34,633 nucleotides of DNA from Thermohalobacteraceae bacterium (GTDB lineage: Bacteria > Bacillota > Clostridia > Tissierellales > VENL01), in contig DAOUQG010000004.1 in the NCBI GenBank assembly GCA_030625765.1, positions 1 through 34,633 of the forward strand, written 5' to 3'. The position numbers were made by a program, and so were the translations under genes. The stretch's first letter is position 1; each line of letters begins with the position of its first letter. Below, one piece after another: positions 8,391 to 17,099 of the stretch. The notes beneath the pieces were generated by a model. That model saw only the letters and a list, made by a program, of their open reading frames with translations. It was not told the origin of the DNA and searched no databases.

Positions 8391-9515
8391 TTAAGAAAGA
8401 ACTTTAGGTAGTAGTGCCATTAGACCGATTGCAATTATTAATACTAACAGTATTAGTAGGGCAGTAAAGTTCCCAAAGTTAATAGTAAAACCTATTCCGA
8501 ACCTTTTTTCAATAAAAATACTTGGATCATCAGGATTAAAATAAAATAGACCTAGCTTCCAGTTTTTATCATCGTCTCTATCAAATGATTTTTCCATACT
8601 TGAGCGAAACTTAATTTTGAGTCTGCTTCCACCTTGCCCAGTCCGTAATGCTAATACAATGACAGTTAAGATGATTGTTATAGTAATTACAAATGGCAGA
8701 ACAGACATTATTACTGAATTTGAATCAATCAAACCAAAGGATGTAAGATTTAAATACGTAAACATTATCTGTAAGATCAATAAAACTCCAACTATAAACC
8801 TTGACCATCTTAAGCGAAATATTCTACTTTTTTCAAGAGATTCTTCAGGGTTTGTAGCACTTATCTGTTGCTTTGCCCAAGCAATGCTTTTGTATGCGAA
8901 AAATAAAATCCCAACCAAAAATAACTGTAATATTGGCATATAGAAAATACTGCTAAATGTTTTATCAATCCATTGATCAGGGGTACCATCAATTCCCCAA
9001 TGAATAGGTATTCTGTTAGGTAGCGCATCATAATTAGCAAGTATAATAAATATGTTAAATGCAATTATGAGTAATGAAACTAAGAACCACCATTGAGAGG
9101 CTATGAGCTTACTTCTCTTCGAGCCAGTATATCCTGTATCAATAATTACAACCTCTTCATTTTGTTCATTCCAATGCTCTGAGAGCTTTAGCATTTTGAC
9201 CTTTTTATGTGAAAGGTAGTAAAAAATATATTGTATAAATATTGTTGCAATCAAACCTAAAGAAAATAATGCTACACTATTTGTAAGGTATATTATTAAA
9301 ATTAATATTGCTGTAATAGGAATTGATAAGCTGAGAGTAAGAAGTACATATTTTTTATATATTTGTCTTAGGGTAGGATGATTAATTTCTTTTTCAGGAA
9401 TTCTAATTCCAAAAAAAAGCTCTTTTCTTGTAAGTTTGGGCATCAAAAGCTCAATGATGATTATAAATCCACAAATCAAAACAAATGTTATTAACATCAA
9501 AACTTTATTAGTCAT
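8391..9515 (-). CDS. DUF1648/DUF5808 integral membrane protein
   Basis: The protein has 374 residues counted from the ATG at 9515, which follows GGGAGGAG at a good distance. A further in-frame ATG nine codons upstream lies inside the preceding gene. It has about nine hydrophobic segments. The DUF1648 signature LPNRIPIHWGIDGTPDQW is present in the middle, and near the C-terminus a DUF5808-type segment (KNWKLGLFYFNPDDPSIF) precedes a last membrane span. Its start lies one base after the stop of the GntR gene, so translation is probably coupled. Members of this family are commonly paired with small GntR or SdpR-type regulators, SdpI being the best-known DUF1648 protein (immunity and signalling). 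The molecular role here is unknown. Confidence 0.85.
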   Translation of the reverse strand: MTNKVLMLITFVLICGFIIIIELLMPKLTRKELFFGIRIPEKEINHPTLRQIYKKYVLLTLSLSIPITAILILIIYLTNSVALFSLGLIATIFIQYIFYYLSHKKVKMLKLSEHWNEQNEEVVIIDTGYTGSKRSKLIASQWWFLVSLLIIAFNIFIILANYDALPNRIPIHWGIDGTPDQWIDKTFSSIFYMPILQLFLVGILFFAYKSIAWAKQQISATNPEESLEKSRIFRLRWSRFIVGVLLILQIMFTYLNLTSFGLIDSNSVIMSVLPFVITITIILTVIVLALRTGQGGSRLKIKFRSSMEKSFDRDDDKNWKLGLFYFNPDDPSIFIEKRFGIGFTINFGNFTALLILLVLIIAIGLMALLPKVLS

Positions 9516-9516
9516 A

Positions 9517-9900
9517 TTACATCTCCTCCCTAAAATTATCATAGATTTTTGAACAAATTGTTAGAAAATCATCTTTACTGATTCCTTTACATATTGACGA
9601 AGCTATCAAGGTATTAAGAGTTTTCTTTAAATCATCAACAAAAGCCATGTCAGGTTCATCCATTAATGGAAGTACTGTAGCTCCTTTTCTTCTATCAATA
9701 GCAATATAGTTTTCGCTTTTTAGTAAATTATAAGCCTTATTGATAGTATGAAGGTTAATTCCAATATCTGAAGCTAACTGTCTTACTGATGGAAGTGAGT
9801 CATTTGGTTTAAAATGTCCTTTAGCAATACCTTCAATAATCTGATTACGTAGTTGTAAGTAAATAGGAGTTTCTGACTGGAAATCAATCTTAATAAACAT
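9517..9900 (-). CDS. GntR-family transcriptional regulator, YtrA subfamily
   Basis: A 127-residue protein with an N-terminal winged helix-turn-helix (IYLQLRNQIIEGIAKGHF, then LPSVRQLASDIGINLHTINK) and a very short C-terminal helical tail. This size is typical of YtrA-type repressors, which lack a large effector domain. The ATG at 9900 follows GGAGGTGATTAC. It is the first gene of the operon, and a perfect 16-bp inverted repeat overlaps its promoter, so autoregulation is very likely. YtrA repressors usually govern ABC transporter operons induced by cell-wall antibiotics. Here the downstream genes are a DUF1648 membrane protein and a secreted hydrolase instead. Confidence 0.92.
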   Translation of the reverse strand: MFIKIDFQSETPIYLQLRNQIIEGIAKGHFKPNDSLPSVRQLASDIGINLHTINKAYNLLKSENYIAIDRRKGATVLPLMDEPDMAFVDDLKKTLNTLIASSICKGISKDDFLTICSKIYDNFREEM

Positions 9901-9934
9901 GTAATCACCTCCAATGACTATGTATGTAATATAT

Positions 9935-9971
9935 CATATATCTGTTATATATATTATATAACAGATATATG
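9935..9971 (-). promoter_or_regulatory. Operator: 16-bp perfect inverted repeat for the GntR regulator
   Basis: CATATATCTGTTATAT (9935-9950) is the exact reverse complement of 9956-9971, with a 5-base centre. The centre falls on the -10 box of the operon promoter, and the right arm fills the spacer between -10 and -35. A dimeric repressor bound here would block RNA polymerase. The likely core is a CTGTTATAT half-site. Confidence 0.78.
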
Positions 9972-9981
9972 GTATATGCAA
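9953..9981 (-). promoter_or_regulatory. Promoter of the GntR/DUF1648/hydrolase operon
   Basis: On the minus strand TTGCAT (9976-9981) is followed after 17 bases by a perfect TATAAT (9953-9958). The start point would be near 9946, inside the left arm of the operator. The remainder of the gap to 10210 shows no other feature I can support. Confidence 0.75.
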
Positions 9982-10210
9982 TAACCTTTTTATTTTTCTC
10001 TTTGAAAATTTTGTTTCGCGATTATTTAATGTTTTTTGTTAAAATACATCAAACAATATAAAGTCAAGAAACATGATATACATTATCATTAATCAGAAAC
10101 TCAAATGCATATATCTAAAAAACATAATGTATATCTGCTTGCACTTAAAAAAGAAAATGTTAAAATTAAAATAGAGATTAATTTTTTTTGGCTAAGATGA
10201 GGTGAAAAAA

Positions 10211-10492
10211 ATGACAATAGGTGTATGTACCTTAGAGCTGATGATATATGAAGCAAATTCTTTAAAGGAAAAAAGAATGGTACTAAAAAGTATATTAGAG
10301 AGAATCAAATCAAGGTATAACGTTTCGATTGCTGAGGTGGACTTAAATGATGTTTGGAGGAGAGCTGTTATAGGAATATCATGTGTTTCAAACGATACTG
10401 TTCATGCAAATCAAATGATATCTAATGTAACAAAATTTATTGAGAGAGATGGAAGGGTAGAAATAATACATTATGATGTTGAGATACTATAG
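10211..10492 (+). CDS. DUF503 family protein (YlxP-like)
   Basis: A 93-residue protein of the DUF503/YlxP family. These are small conserved proteins often found near ribosome-maturation genes, with no firmly established biochemical role. Typical features are LKEKRMVLKSILERIKSRYN near residue 20, then AEVDLNDVWRRAVIGI. I prefer the ATG at 10211 over an in-frame GTG at 10202: the GTG itself forms part of the AGGTG ribosome binding site, which sits 6 bases before the ATG. Endonuclease III follows after 32 bases, probably in the same transcript. Confidence 0.88.
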   Translation: MTIGVCTLELMIYEANSLKEKRMVLKSILERIKSRYNVSIAEVDLNDVWRRAVIGISCVSNDTVHANQMISNVTKFIERDGRVEIIHYDVEIL

Positions 10493-10524
10493 TTAACAAT
10501 TATACTAATTGAAAGGATGATAAC

Positions 10525-11175
10525 ATGAAAAATAAGCTAACTAATAAAGAAATCAAAAATGTTCTAAATATATTACGTGATATGTATCCAAATGCAAAAT
10601 CAGAACTTAATTTTTCAAATGCTTTTGAACTATTAGTTGCTACAATATTAGCTGCTCAATGTACAGATGTAAGAGTGAATAAGGTAACTAGTGAATTATT
10701 CAAAAAATATAGAAACCCACATGATTTTCTAAAATTATCTCAAGAAGAATTAGGTGAGCTTATTAAAAGCTGTGGGTTTTATAAAAATAAAAGTAGAAAC
10801 ATACTAAAAACATGTGAAATACTAGTGAATGAATATAATGGAGAAGTACCTGACACAAGAGAACAATTGGTGAAACTGCCAGGAGTAGGAAGAAAAACAG
10901 CTAATGTGGTCATAAGCAATGCCTTTGGAAAACCAGCAATAGCAGTTGACACCCACGTTTTTAGAGTTTCAAACAGAATTGGTTTAGCTTCCAGTGAAAA
11001 CGTAACAGATACAGAAAAGGACTTGATGAAAAATATAGTAGAAGAGGATTGGTCTGATGCTCATCATTGGTTGATTTTTCATGGAAGAAGAGTTTGCAAC
11101 GCAAGAAAACCTAAGTGTGAAGCTTGTCCATTGACTCAATATTGTTTGTATTATAATAATGTAATAAATAAATAG
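10525..11175 (+). CDS. nth: Endonuclease III (DNA glycosylase/AP lyase)
   Basis: This base-excision repair enzyme removes oxidised pyrimidines and nicks abasic sites. The 216-residue protein contains the helix-hairpin-helix LPGVGRKTANVV with catalytic Lys124, and Asp142 in AVDTHVFRVS. The Lys-Asp spacing of 18 is the same as in the E. coli enzyme. At the C-terminus the [4Fe-4S] motif C-X6-C-X2-C-X5-C is complete (Cys191, 198, 201, 207). The ATG follows GAAAGGATG. All key residues are present, so it should be active. Confidence 0.97.
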   Translation: MKNKLTNKEIKNVLNILRDMYPNAKSELNFSNAFELLVATILAAQCTDVRVNKVTSELFKKYRNPHDFLKLSQEELGELIKSCGFYKNKSRNILKTCEILVNEYNGEVPDTREQLVKLPGVGRKTANVVISNAFGKPAIAVDTHVFRVSNRIGLASSENVTDTEKDLMKNIVEEDWSDAHHWLIFHGRRVCNARKPKCEACPLTQYCLYYNNVINK

Positions 11176-11264
11176 AATATTGATTTTTTTTGTCAAATAA
11201 AAAGGGAAAAAGTACCTTCATAGAGAATAAATTTATTATGAATTTAATAAAAGAGGTGTTTATT

Positions 11265-13307
11265 ATGGATACTACTAATTTAAGAAATATTAATGATGAT
11301 GAGCTAGTATTTTCATTAGATATAGGAACAAGAACAGTTATTGGTGTTGCTGGAATATTTGAAGATAATAAGTTTAAAATATTAGCATCAGAAATACTCG
11401 AACATCAAGAAAGAAGTATGTATGATGGTCAAATACATGATATAAGTGGCGTAACCAAAATTACTAAAAAGGTTAAAGAACGAATAGAAACTAAGCTTGG
11501 AAGAAAGCTTGAAAAGGTATCAATTGCAGCTGCAGGAAGAGCTTTAGAAACAATCAGAGTTGAAGTAGATAGACAAATCGATATTTCTAAAGAAATAAGT
11601 AAAAGATTGGTTGAAAGCTTGGAAATGGAAGCAATTCAACATGCTCAAGAGATGCTTGAAAAAAAATCTGCAAAAAAAGAATCTCAGTATTATTGTGTTG
11701 GTTATACAGTAATTAATTATTACTTAGATGACAATATTATTGAAAACTTAGAAGGGCATAAAGGGTACAAAATATCTGCTGATGTACTAGCAACTTTTTT
11801 ACCACATACAGTTGTAGATAGTCTTTATACAGTAATGAATAGAGTTGGATTAGAGGTTGTGAATCTTACTCTTGAGCCAATAGCTGCAATAAATATTGCT
11901 ATTAAGAAAAGCCTGAGGCTTCTCAATTTAGCATTAGTTGATATTGGAGCTGGAACGTCTGATATTGCTATTACAAAAGATGGTTCAATAATTGCTTATG
12001 CAATGGCTTCCATCGCAGGAGATGAAATAACAGAAAAAATTGCAAAAACATTTTTATTGGATTATGATGTAGCAGAAAAATTGAAGATTAGTCTATCTAC
12101 GGATGAGAATCACAAGTTTTATGACGTTGTTGGAATTGAACATAATTTATCTACTGAAGAAATACTTGATAGAGTAAAGGATTCAATTGAAGAACTAGCA
12201 AGAGAGATAAGTGATAAAATACTTAAGTATAACGAAAAGGCTCCTAGTGTTATTTTTCTAATTGGAGGAGGAAGTCAAATAGCTACCTTACCAAAATTCA
12301 TAGCTAATTTTCTAGATATGCCTGAGGTAAGAGTAGTTGTAAGAGACACTTCAATAATAGAGGATGTAGAAGGTATACCAGAGAATCTTAAAGGTCCTAA
12401 TGCGATAACACCATTAGGTATTGTAAAAGCAGCAATAGATAATCAATATAAGGATTTTCTTGAAATTGTTATAAATGGACAAAAGATTAAGTTATTCAAT
12501 TCAAAACAATTAAAGGTTTCGAATGCATTAGTTTTAATCGGTTATAATCCAAGAAATCTTATACCTAAACGAGGCGAGGATTTTGTCTATTACTTAAATG
12601 GTGAAAAGAAACGAATTAAAGGTGAGGTTGGAGAACCGGCCAAAATATATGTAAATGGGAAACAAGCTAACCTTGAATATCGTTTGTTAAATGGGGATGA
12701 TATCACAGTTGAAGAATCACTTCAAGGTCAGAAGGCTAAGTCACCAATGCTTAATGATTGTATAAATATAGACAAGACTGTATTATTAAATGATAATGAA
12801 ATAAAATTAATAGAGTTTATTAAAGTAAATGGAGAGATAATAACTGATAATGTTTTAGTGAACGAAGAGGATGAAATTGAATTAAGAGAAATAAATAACA
12901 TAGCTAAATTATTTGAAATACAGGGATTAGAGTTCGAGAATTTTAATGTAAGTGTTAATGGTGAAGAAGTAGACAATAGTTATGAGTTGCAAAACGGTGA
13001 TGTTATTACAACGGAAATGACTAACAAAGGAAAGAATGAAAAACCTAATACTATATTAGATAATAGTATTTCAGAAGGCAATAAAACTATAAGATTGATT
13101 ATTAATAACGAAGAAAAGATTTTTAAATACAATAAAGATAAATTTATTTTTGTGGACATATTTAATTATATTGATTTTAATTTGTCTAAATCTAATGGAA
13201 TAATTATACTTAAAATAAACGGAAAGAAAGCAGAATATATACAAGAACTCAAAAATGGTGATAATATAGAAATTTATTGGGAAAAAGAAATTTCAAAAGC
13301 ATATTAA
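11265..13307 (+). CDS. Long FtsA-like actin-fold ATPase with C-terminal beta-rich repeats
   Basis: The 680-residue protein starts at the ATG at 11265, which has AGAGGTG upstream; earlier in-frame starts lack one. Residues about 14-410 have the FtsA/PilM actin-like fold. The phosphate-1 loop is FSLDIGTRTVIGVAG. A FtsA-specific 1C/SHS2-like insert follows (about 45-185), then phosphate-2 LVDIGAGTSDIAI and the adenosine motif FLIGGGSQIATLP. About 260 extra residues follow that ordinary FtsA (about 420 aa) lacks. They contain four copies of a (V/I)NG...L.NGD.I pattern, near residues 460, 520, 562 and 647, as in beta-grasp or S4-like folds. There is no C-terminal amphipathic membrane helix as in FtsA. 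It lies 89 bases after nth and ahead of a VanW gene. Function is unknown, probably envelope or division related. Confidence 0.85.
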   Translation: MDTTNLRNINDDELVFSLDIGTRTVIGVAGIFEDNKFKILASEILEHQERSMYDGQIHDISGVTKITKKVKERIETKLGRKLEKVSIAAAGRALETIRVEVDRQIDISKEISKRLVESLEMEAIQHAQEMLEKKSAKKESQYYCVGYTVINYYLDDNIIENLEGHKGYKISADVLATFLPHTVVDSLYTVMNRVGLEVVNLTLEPIAAINIAIKKSLRLLNLALVDIGAGTSDIAITKDGSIIAYAMASIAGDEITEKIAKTFLLDYDVAEKLKISLSTDENHKFYDVVGIEHNLSTEEILDRVKDSIEELAREISDKILKYNEKAPSVIFLIGGGSQIATLPKFIANFLDMPEVRVVVRDTSIIEDVEGIPENLKGPNAITPLGIVKAAIDNQYKDFLEIVINGQKIKLFNSKQLKVSNALVLIGYNPRNLIPKRGEDFVYYLNGEKKRIKGEVGEPAKIYVNGKQANLEYRLLNGDDITVEESLQGQKAKSPMLNDCINIDKTVLLNDNEIKLIEFIKVNGEIITDNVLVNEEDEIELREINNIAKLFEIQGLEFENFNVSVNGEEVDNSYELQNGDVITTEMTNKGKNEKPNTILDNSISEGNKTIRLIINNEEKIFKYNKDKFIFVDIFNYIDFNLSKSNGIIILKINGKKAEYIQELKNGDNIEIYWEKEISKAY

Positions 13308-13415
13308 TAGTATCTTTGCCCTCCCTCTTATTCATAATGAGTGTGTTTACTTAATACAATGTATAAAGAAATTTTAAAGTCTTATGAATTGTATTTAGTA
13401 ATAAGGGGGTAAATA

Positions 13416-14807
13416 ATGAATTTTATTGCTAATAGAAGGTTTTTGCTTGTTATATTGATTTTTATTATATTTATTATGATTGTTTTTGTTGCTACTTCAT
13501 ATGCCTTCTTAAATAAGACAACCATTTATTGTGGAATAAAGGTTAATGGAATAGATATTAGTGGGTTAGGCAGGATAGAGGCAGTTAAGCACTTAAGTAG
13601 TTTACTTAGTGATGAGTTCAATAATCGTGTGCTAAAATTTAAATATGAGGATTATGTATATAAAGTAAGATATGAAAATTTAGGGGTATCTTACGATTAT
13701 TATAAGAGCATTAATAATGCATATAAAATAGGAAGACAAGGCAATGTAGTAGAGAGACTGAATGAAATTTTAAAAACAAAGATTTATGGTCAGGATATCT
13801 CATTAGGTGTAATATTCAATGAAGATAAAGTAAATTTCATAATAGAACAGATTAGGAAGGATATATGTATTAAGAGTGAGGATGCGAAAATTTCTTATAG
13901 TAATTATTCTTTTAAAATAGTTCCTGAGGTAGTTGGTAAAAAAGTTGATGTAGAATTATTAAGAAAAAGAATTATTAACGCAATATTAGATTCAGAAGAG
14001 GTTGTAATACCAGTAGAAAATGAAATTCCTGAAATTACAGAGAAGCTTCTTTCTAAAATACAATATCCTATTGGAGAGTACTCAACTTATTTTGGTGGAA
14101 GTAATGAAGCTAGAAAAAATAATATTAGGATATCAGCTCTCAAGATTGATGGAGGAATCATTCTTCCAGGGAAGATTTTTTCATTTAATAAAGCAACTGG
14201 AGTAAGGAATAAAAATACAGGATATATGGAATCAAAGGTTATCAAGGATGGGAAATTTGTTTTTGACGTAGGAGGAGGAGTGTGTCAAGTTTCCACTGCG
14301 CTATATAATGTAGCGCTTTTGTCAAATTTAGATATAGTTGAAAGACATCATCATTCTATTCCTGTGAGTTATGTGCCCAAAGGAGAGGATGCTACTGTAT
14401 CTTATGACTATTTGGATTTGAAAATAAGAAATAATTACGATTTTCCTTTGTATATACATATAGATATACAAACAAATCGTTTGACTTTTAGAATTTGGGG
14501 GTGTAAAACAGAAGCTAATAAAAATATTCAGATTATTTCAATTTTAAAGGAAACCATTAAGCCTAATGTAGAAAAAATAATATTAGATACATTAGCTCCT
14601 GGTACAAGAATTGTTCTTCAAGAGGGTAGATGTGGATATAAAGTAGAAACCTATAGAGTTATTTATGAAAATGGGCAAGAAATAAGTAGAGAACTCATTT
14701 CTCAAGATTATTACAAGCCTAGAGATTATATTATAAAAATGGGACCAGAACCTACTATAGGAAAAAGTATCTATGAAGACAATTCTCAAGGTATATTGAT
14801 TCAATAG
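13416..14807 (+). CDS. VanW family protein with putative peptidoglycan-binding and G5 domains
   Basis: A 463-residue membrane-anchored cell-surface protein. One membrane span (about 9-31) is followed by a YoaR/PG_binding_4-like region (about 35-200). The VanW domain follows (about 220-370, with the signatures GGGVCQVSTALYNVAL and ERHHHSIPVSYVP). A G5-type domain closes the protein (about 375-450, VEKIILDTLAPGTRIV and GYKVETYRVIYENG). VanW proteins occur in some vancomycin-resistance clusters but are widespread in Firmicutes without that link; a role in envelope maintenance is inferred. The start follows AAGGGGG. DUF2225 follows after 22 bases, probably in one operon. Confidence 0.93.
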   Translation: MNFIANRRFLLVILIFIIFIMIVFVATSYAFLNKTTIYCGIKVNGIDISGLGRIEAVKHLSSLLSDEFNNRVLKFKYEDYVYKVRYENLGVSYDYYKSINNAYKIGRQGNVVERLNEILKTKIYGQDISLGVIFNEDKVNFIIEQIRKDICIKSEDAKISYSNYSFKIVPEVVGKKVDVELLRKRIINAILDSEEVVIPVENEIPEITEKLLSKIQYPIGEYSTYFGGSNEARKNNIRISALKIDGGIILPGKIFSFNKATGVRNKNTGYMESKVIKDGKFVFDVGGGVCQVSTALYNVALLSNLDIVERHHHSIPVSYVPKGEDATVSYDYLDLKIRNNYDFPLYIHIDIQTNRLTFRIWGCKTEANKNIQIISILKETIKPNVEKIILDTLAPGTRIVLQEGRCGYKVETYRVIYENGQEISRELISQDYYKPRDYIIKMGPEPTIGKSIYEDNSQGILIQ

Positions 14808-14829
14808 AAACAAATTGGGGGTGAAAAAA

Positions 14830-15492
14830 ATGGACGATCTTTATGATAAAAAAATAAAGTGTCCTGTTTGTGATATGCAGTTCTCTTCAAAAAGGGTTAG
14901 AAGATCAAAGCTAAGAATTGAGAAAAGAGATAGTGACCTATTTACATATTATAAGGGAGAAAACCCTGTAAAATACGGTGTATATGTGTGTCCAATGTGT
15001 GGGTACGCAGCAACCGAAGAAAAATATTCAAAGGTTAATGATGAAGAAAGAAGTGTTATTAGAGAAAAAGTTACGACAAAATGGAAAGAAAGAGAATTTT
15101 CTGGAGTTCGAAGTGTGGATGAATCAATAATATGTTACAAATTGGCACTATATTGTGGTGAAGTTTTGTCATTTAAGAAATTGTATTTAGGTAATATATG
15201 TCTTAGATTAGCATGGTTATTTAGGATTAAGAATGATGATGATAATGAAAAAAAATTCTTAGATTTTGCATTAAAATTGTTTGACGAAGCTTATATGCAA
15301 GAATCCATAGCAGGTTCTTCTTTGGATGAAATTACTCTTACATATCTTTTAGCTGAGTTAAATAGGAGATTAGGAAACAGAGATAAAGCTATATCTTGGT
15401 TTAGTCAAGTAGTGTCTCATCCAATGATCGACACAAAACCTAACATAAAAAAATTAGCAAGAGAACAATGGAATTTAGTTAGACAAAGATAA
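14830..15492 (+). CDS. DUF2225 family zinc-ribbon/TPR-like protein
   Basis: A 220-residue cytoplasmic protein of the DUF2225 family, function unknown. Two CxxC pairs (CPVC near residue 11 and CPMC near residue 54) could bind zinc. The rest is helical and resembles TPR repeats (for example LAELNRRLGNRDKAISWFSQ). The ATG at 14830 is preferred: the GGGGGTG just upstream is the ribosome binding site, so in-frame TTG and GTG codons there are not starts. A terminator follows directly after the stop codon, closing the VanW-DUF2225 unit. Confidence 0.87.
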   Translation: MDDLYDKKIKCPVCDMQFSSKRVRRSKLRIEKRDSDLFTYYKGENPVKYGVYVCPMCGYAATEEKYSKVNDEERSVIREKVTTKWKEREFSGVRSVDESIICYKLALYCGEVLSFKKLYLGNICLRLAWLFRIKNDDDNEKKFLDFALKLFDEAYMQESIAGSSLDEITLTYLLAELNRRLGNRDKAISWFSQVVSHPMIDTKPNIKKLAREQWNLVRQR

Positions 15493-15495
15493 TTT

Positions 15496-15522
15496 AAAAT
15501 ACAGTGTTAAGCTGTATTTTTT
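15496..15522 (+). terminator. Rho-independent terminator after the DUF2225 gene
   Basis: AAAATACAG (15496-15504) pairs with CTGTATTTT (15512-15520) across a 7-base loop, and six consecutive T residues end at 15522. Confidence 0.85.
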
Positions 15523-15599
15523 ATTTTGGTCAAATAATCTGAAAGAAAATTTTTTAGAATTAGTGGTGCTAAGGATTTTAATAATTATTATTCCCTTTA

Positions 15600-15628
15600 T
15601 TAACTCTGCATGCATAAAATATTATAAT
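15600..15628 (+). promoter_or_regulatory. Promoter of the LCAT-like hydrolase gene
   Basis: TTAACT (15600-15605), a 17-base spacer, then a perfect TATAAT (15623-15628). The leader would be about 30 bases. Confidence 0.65.
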
Positions 15629-15665
15629 AATCAATTTATAGTTTTAATAAAGGGAAGTGATTTTT

Positions 15666-16949
15666 ATGAACTATCCTGTAGTTTTTGTACCTGGGGTACT
15701 TGGCTCAATGGGAGATGATATTATACCTGGAACTGGAGATTTAGATTTTGGCCTAGCTAAATATGTATATGATCCTTTTGTAAGTGATCTTAGATCATTG
15801 GGGTACAAGAAAGATAAAGATCTGTTTATTGCTTTTTATAATTGGAGACAAGAGAATCTATTTAGCGCATATGAATATTTAATTCCTGTAATAAAGAAAG
15901 CTAAAAAGATAAGTGGTAAAGGAAAGGTAAACTTAGTATGTCATAGTATGGGAGGAATCGTCTCAAGATCATATATTCAAAGCAGCCATTATAACTATGA
16001 CGTAGATAAGCTAATAATGCTAGGCACTCCAAATGCAGGATCAGCAAGAGCATATTATTTTTGGGAAGGTGGCGAGGTTCCATATAAAAAATTAAAAAGC
16101 AATATATTTTTTAGATTATTATGGGAAGGAGCAGTTTGGATATTTCGAAAACTATATAATATTAAGGATGATTTAACACTTTTACATGAGATATTTCCAT
16201 CTATTAAAGAGCTTATGCCAACCTTAGAGTATGGAGATTACTTAGTTGCATTAGGTGAAGATAACTTTCTAGATTTAATCCCAATTAATAAAATGAAGGT
16301 CCAGAATGATTTCCTAAATAATCTAAATAGAAATGCAGAACAAATTTATAGACGAGGAGTAAAGGTTTATTTAATTGCTGGGAAAGGAGTAGAGACAGAG
16401 AAATTTTTATGTGTAGAAAAAAGCAACGATTCATCAAAATGGATAGATGGTATTCCAAGTTATTCAGTAAATACTGATAATGGAGATGGAACAGTTACTT
16501 GTCATAGCTGTACTGCTATCTATGGCAATGTAAAGTATTTTGATGGTGATCATACTGAAATATTGGGAATGAGTAAATATGAGCTTGCGAATATACTGTG
16601 TAGACGAGCAAAAAGATTTGAATTTACTAGAAGAAAAAGGATTCAGGAGACAGACAACCTATGTTCAATAGTAGCAGCAGATGTTGAGAACATTTTTATT
16701 AAGACAAATGAAAACATTACCCAAAAAGTTACTGAAATCGAAGATGAAAATGTTCTAATAAAAAAAATCGGGGAAAATATTTTTTGGATTATTATAAATA
16801 TGGATTTAATGAAAGATGTGCAGATGCAGTTTGTTCCTACGAAAGATATGACTAGCAGTATATTAGTAATAAAGGGTAACGAACATAAAACTCAAGACAA
16901 TAAAGTAGAGATAGAAACAAAAGAGATATATCACTTAAATCTTAATTGA
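15666..16949 (+). CDS. LCAT-like alpha/beta hydrolase (putative lipase/acyltransferase)
   Basis: A 427-residue protein with the fold of lecithin:cholesterol acyltransferase-like lipases. It begins VVFVPGVLGS, has the nucleophile in CHSMGG (Ser94), the acid in NGDGTVTCHS (Asp274) and the histidine in GDHTEIL (His296), a complete triad in the LCAT order. The last ~120 residues (from about 305) are a charged tail with a beta-rich end, not recognised. There is no signal peptide or membrane span, so it appears cytoplasmic, unusual for a lipase. The ATG at 15666 follows AGGGAAGTG. It has its own promoter and no close downstream partner. Confidence 0.82.
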   Translation: MNYPVVFVPGVLGSMGDDIIPGTGDLDFGLAKYVYDPFVSDLRSLGYKKDKDLFIAFYNWRQENLFSAYEYLIPVIKKAKKISGKGKVNLVCHSMGGIVSRSYIQSSHYNYDVDKLIMLGTPNAGSARAYYFWEGGEVPYKKLKSNIFFRLLWEGAVWIFRKLYNIKDDLTLLHEIFPSIKELMPTLEYGDYLVALGEDNFLDLIPINKMKVQNDFLNNLNRNAEQIYRRGVKVYLIAGKGVETEKFLCVEKSNDSSKWIDGIPSYSVNTDNGDGTVTCHSCTAIYGNVKYFDGDHTEILGMSKYELANILCRRAKRFEFTRRKRIQETDNLCSIVAADVENIFIKTNENITQKVTEIEDENVLIKKIGENIFWIIINMDLMKDVQMQFVPTKDMTSSILVIKGNEHKTQDNKVEIETKEIYHLNLN

Positions 16950-17099
16950 ATTATTAGTCAATACTTGAATAGCTTTGTTCTATTTGTTATTATTTTAAAG
17001 AAGAATCAAAAATATATATTTTGCTTACAAAAATAATATTTATAATTAGCTTAGTATATGATTCTTGATTAATTAAAATTACATTGGAGGAGTGAAAAA

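Noticed and set aside
16950-17099. Cobalamin riboswitch before the binding-lipoprotein gene
   Set aside because: The gap is only 150 bases and has no B12-box-like sequence.
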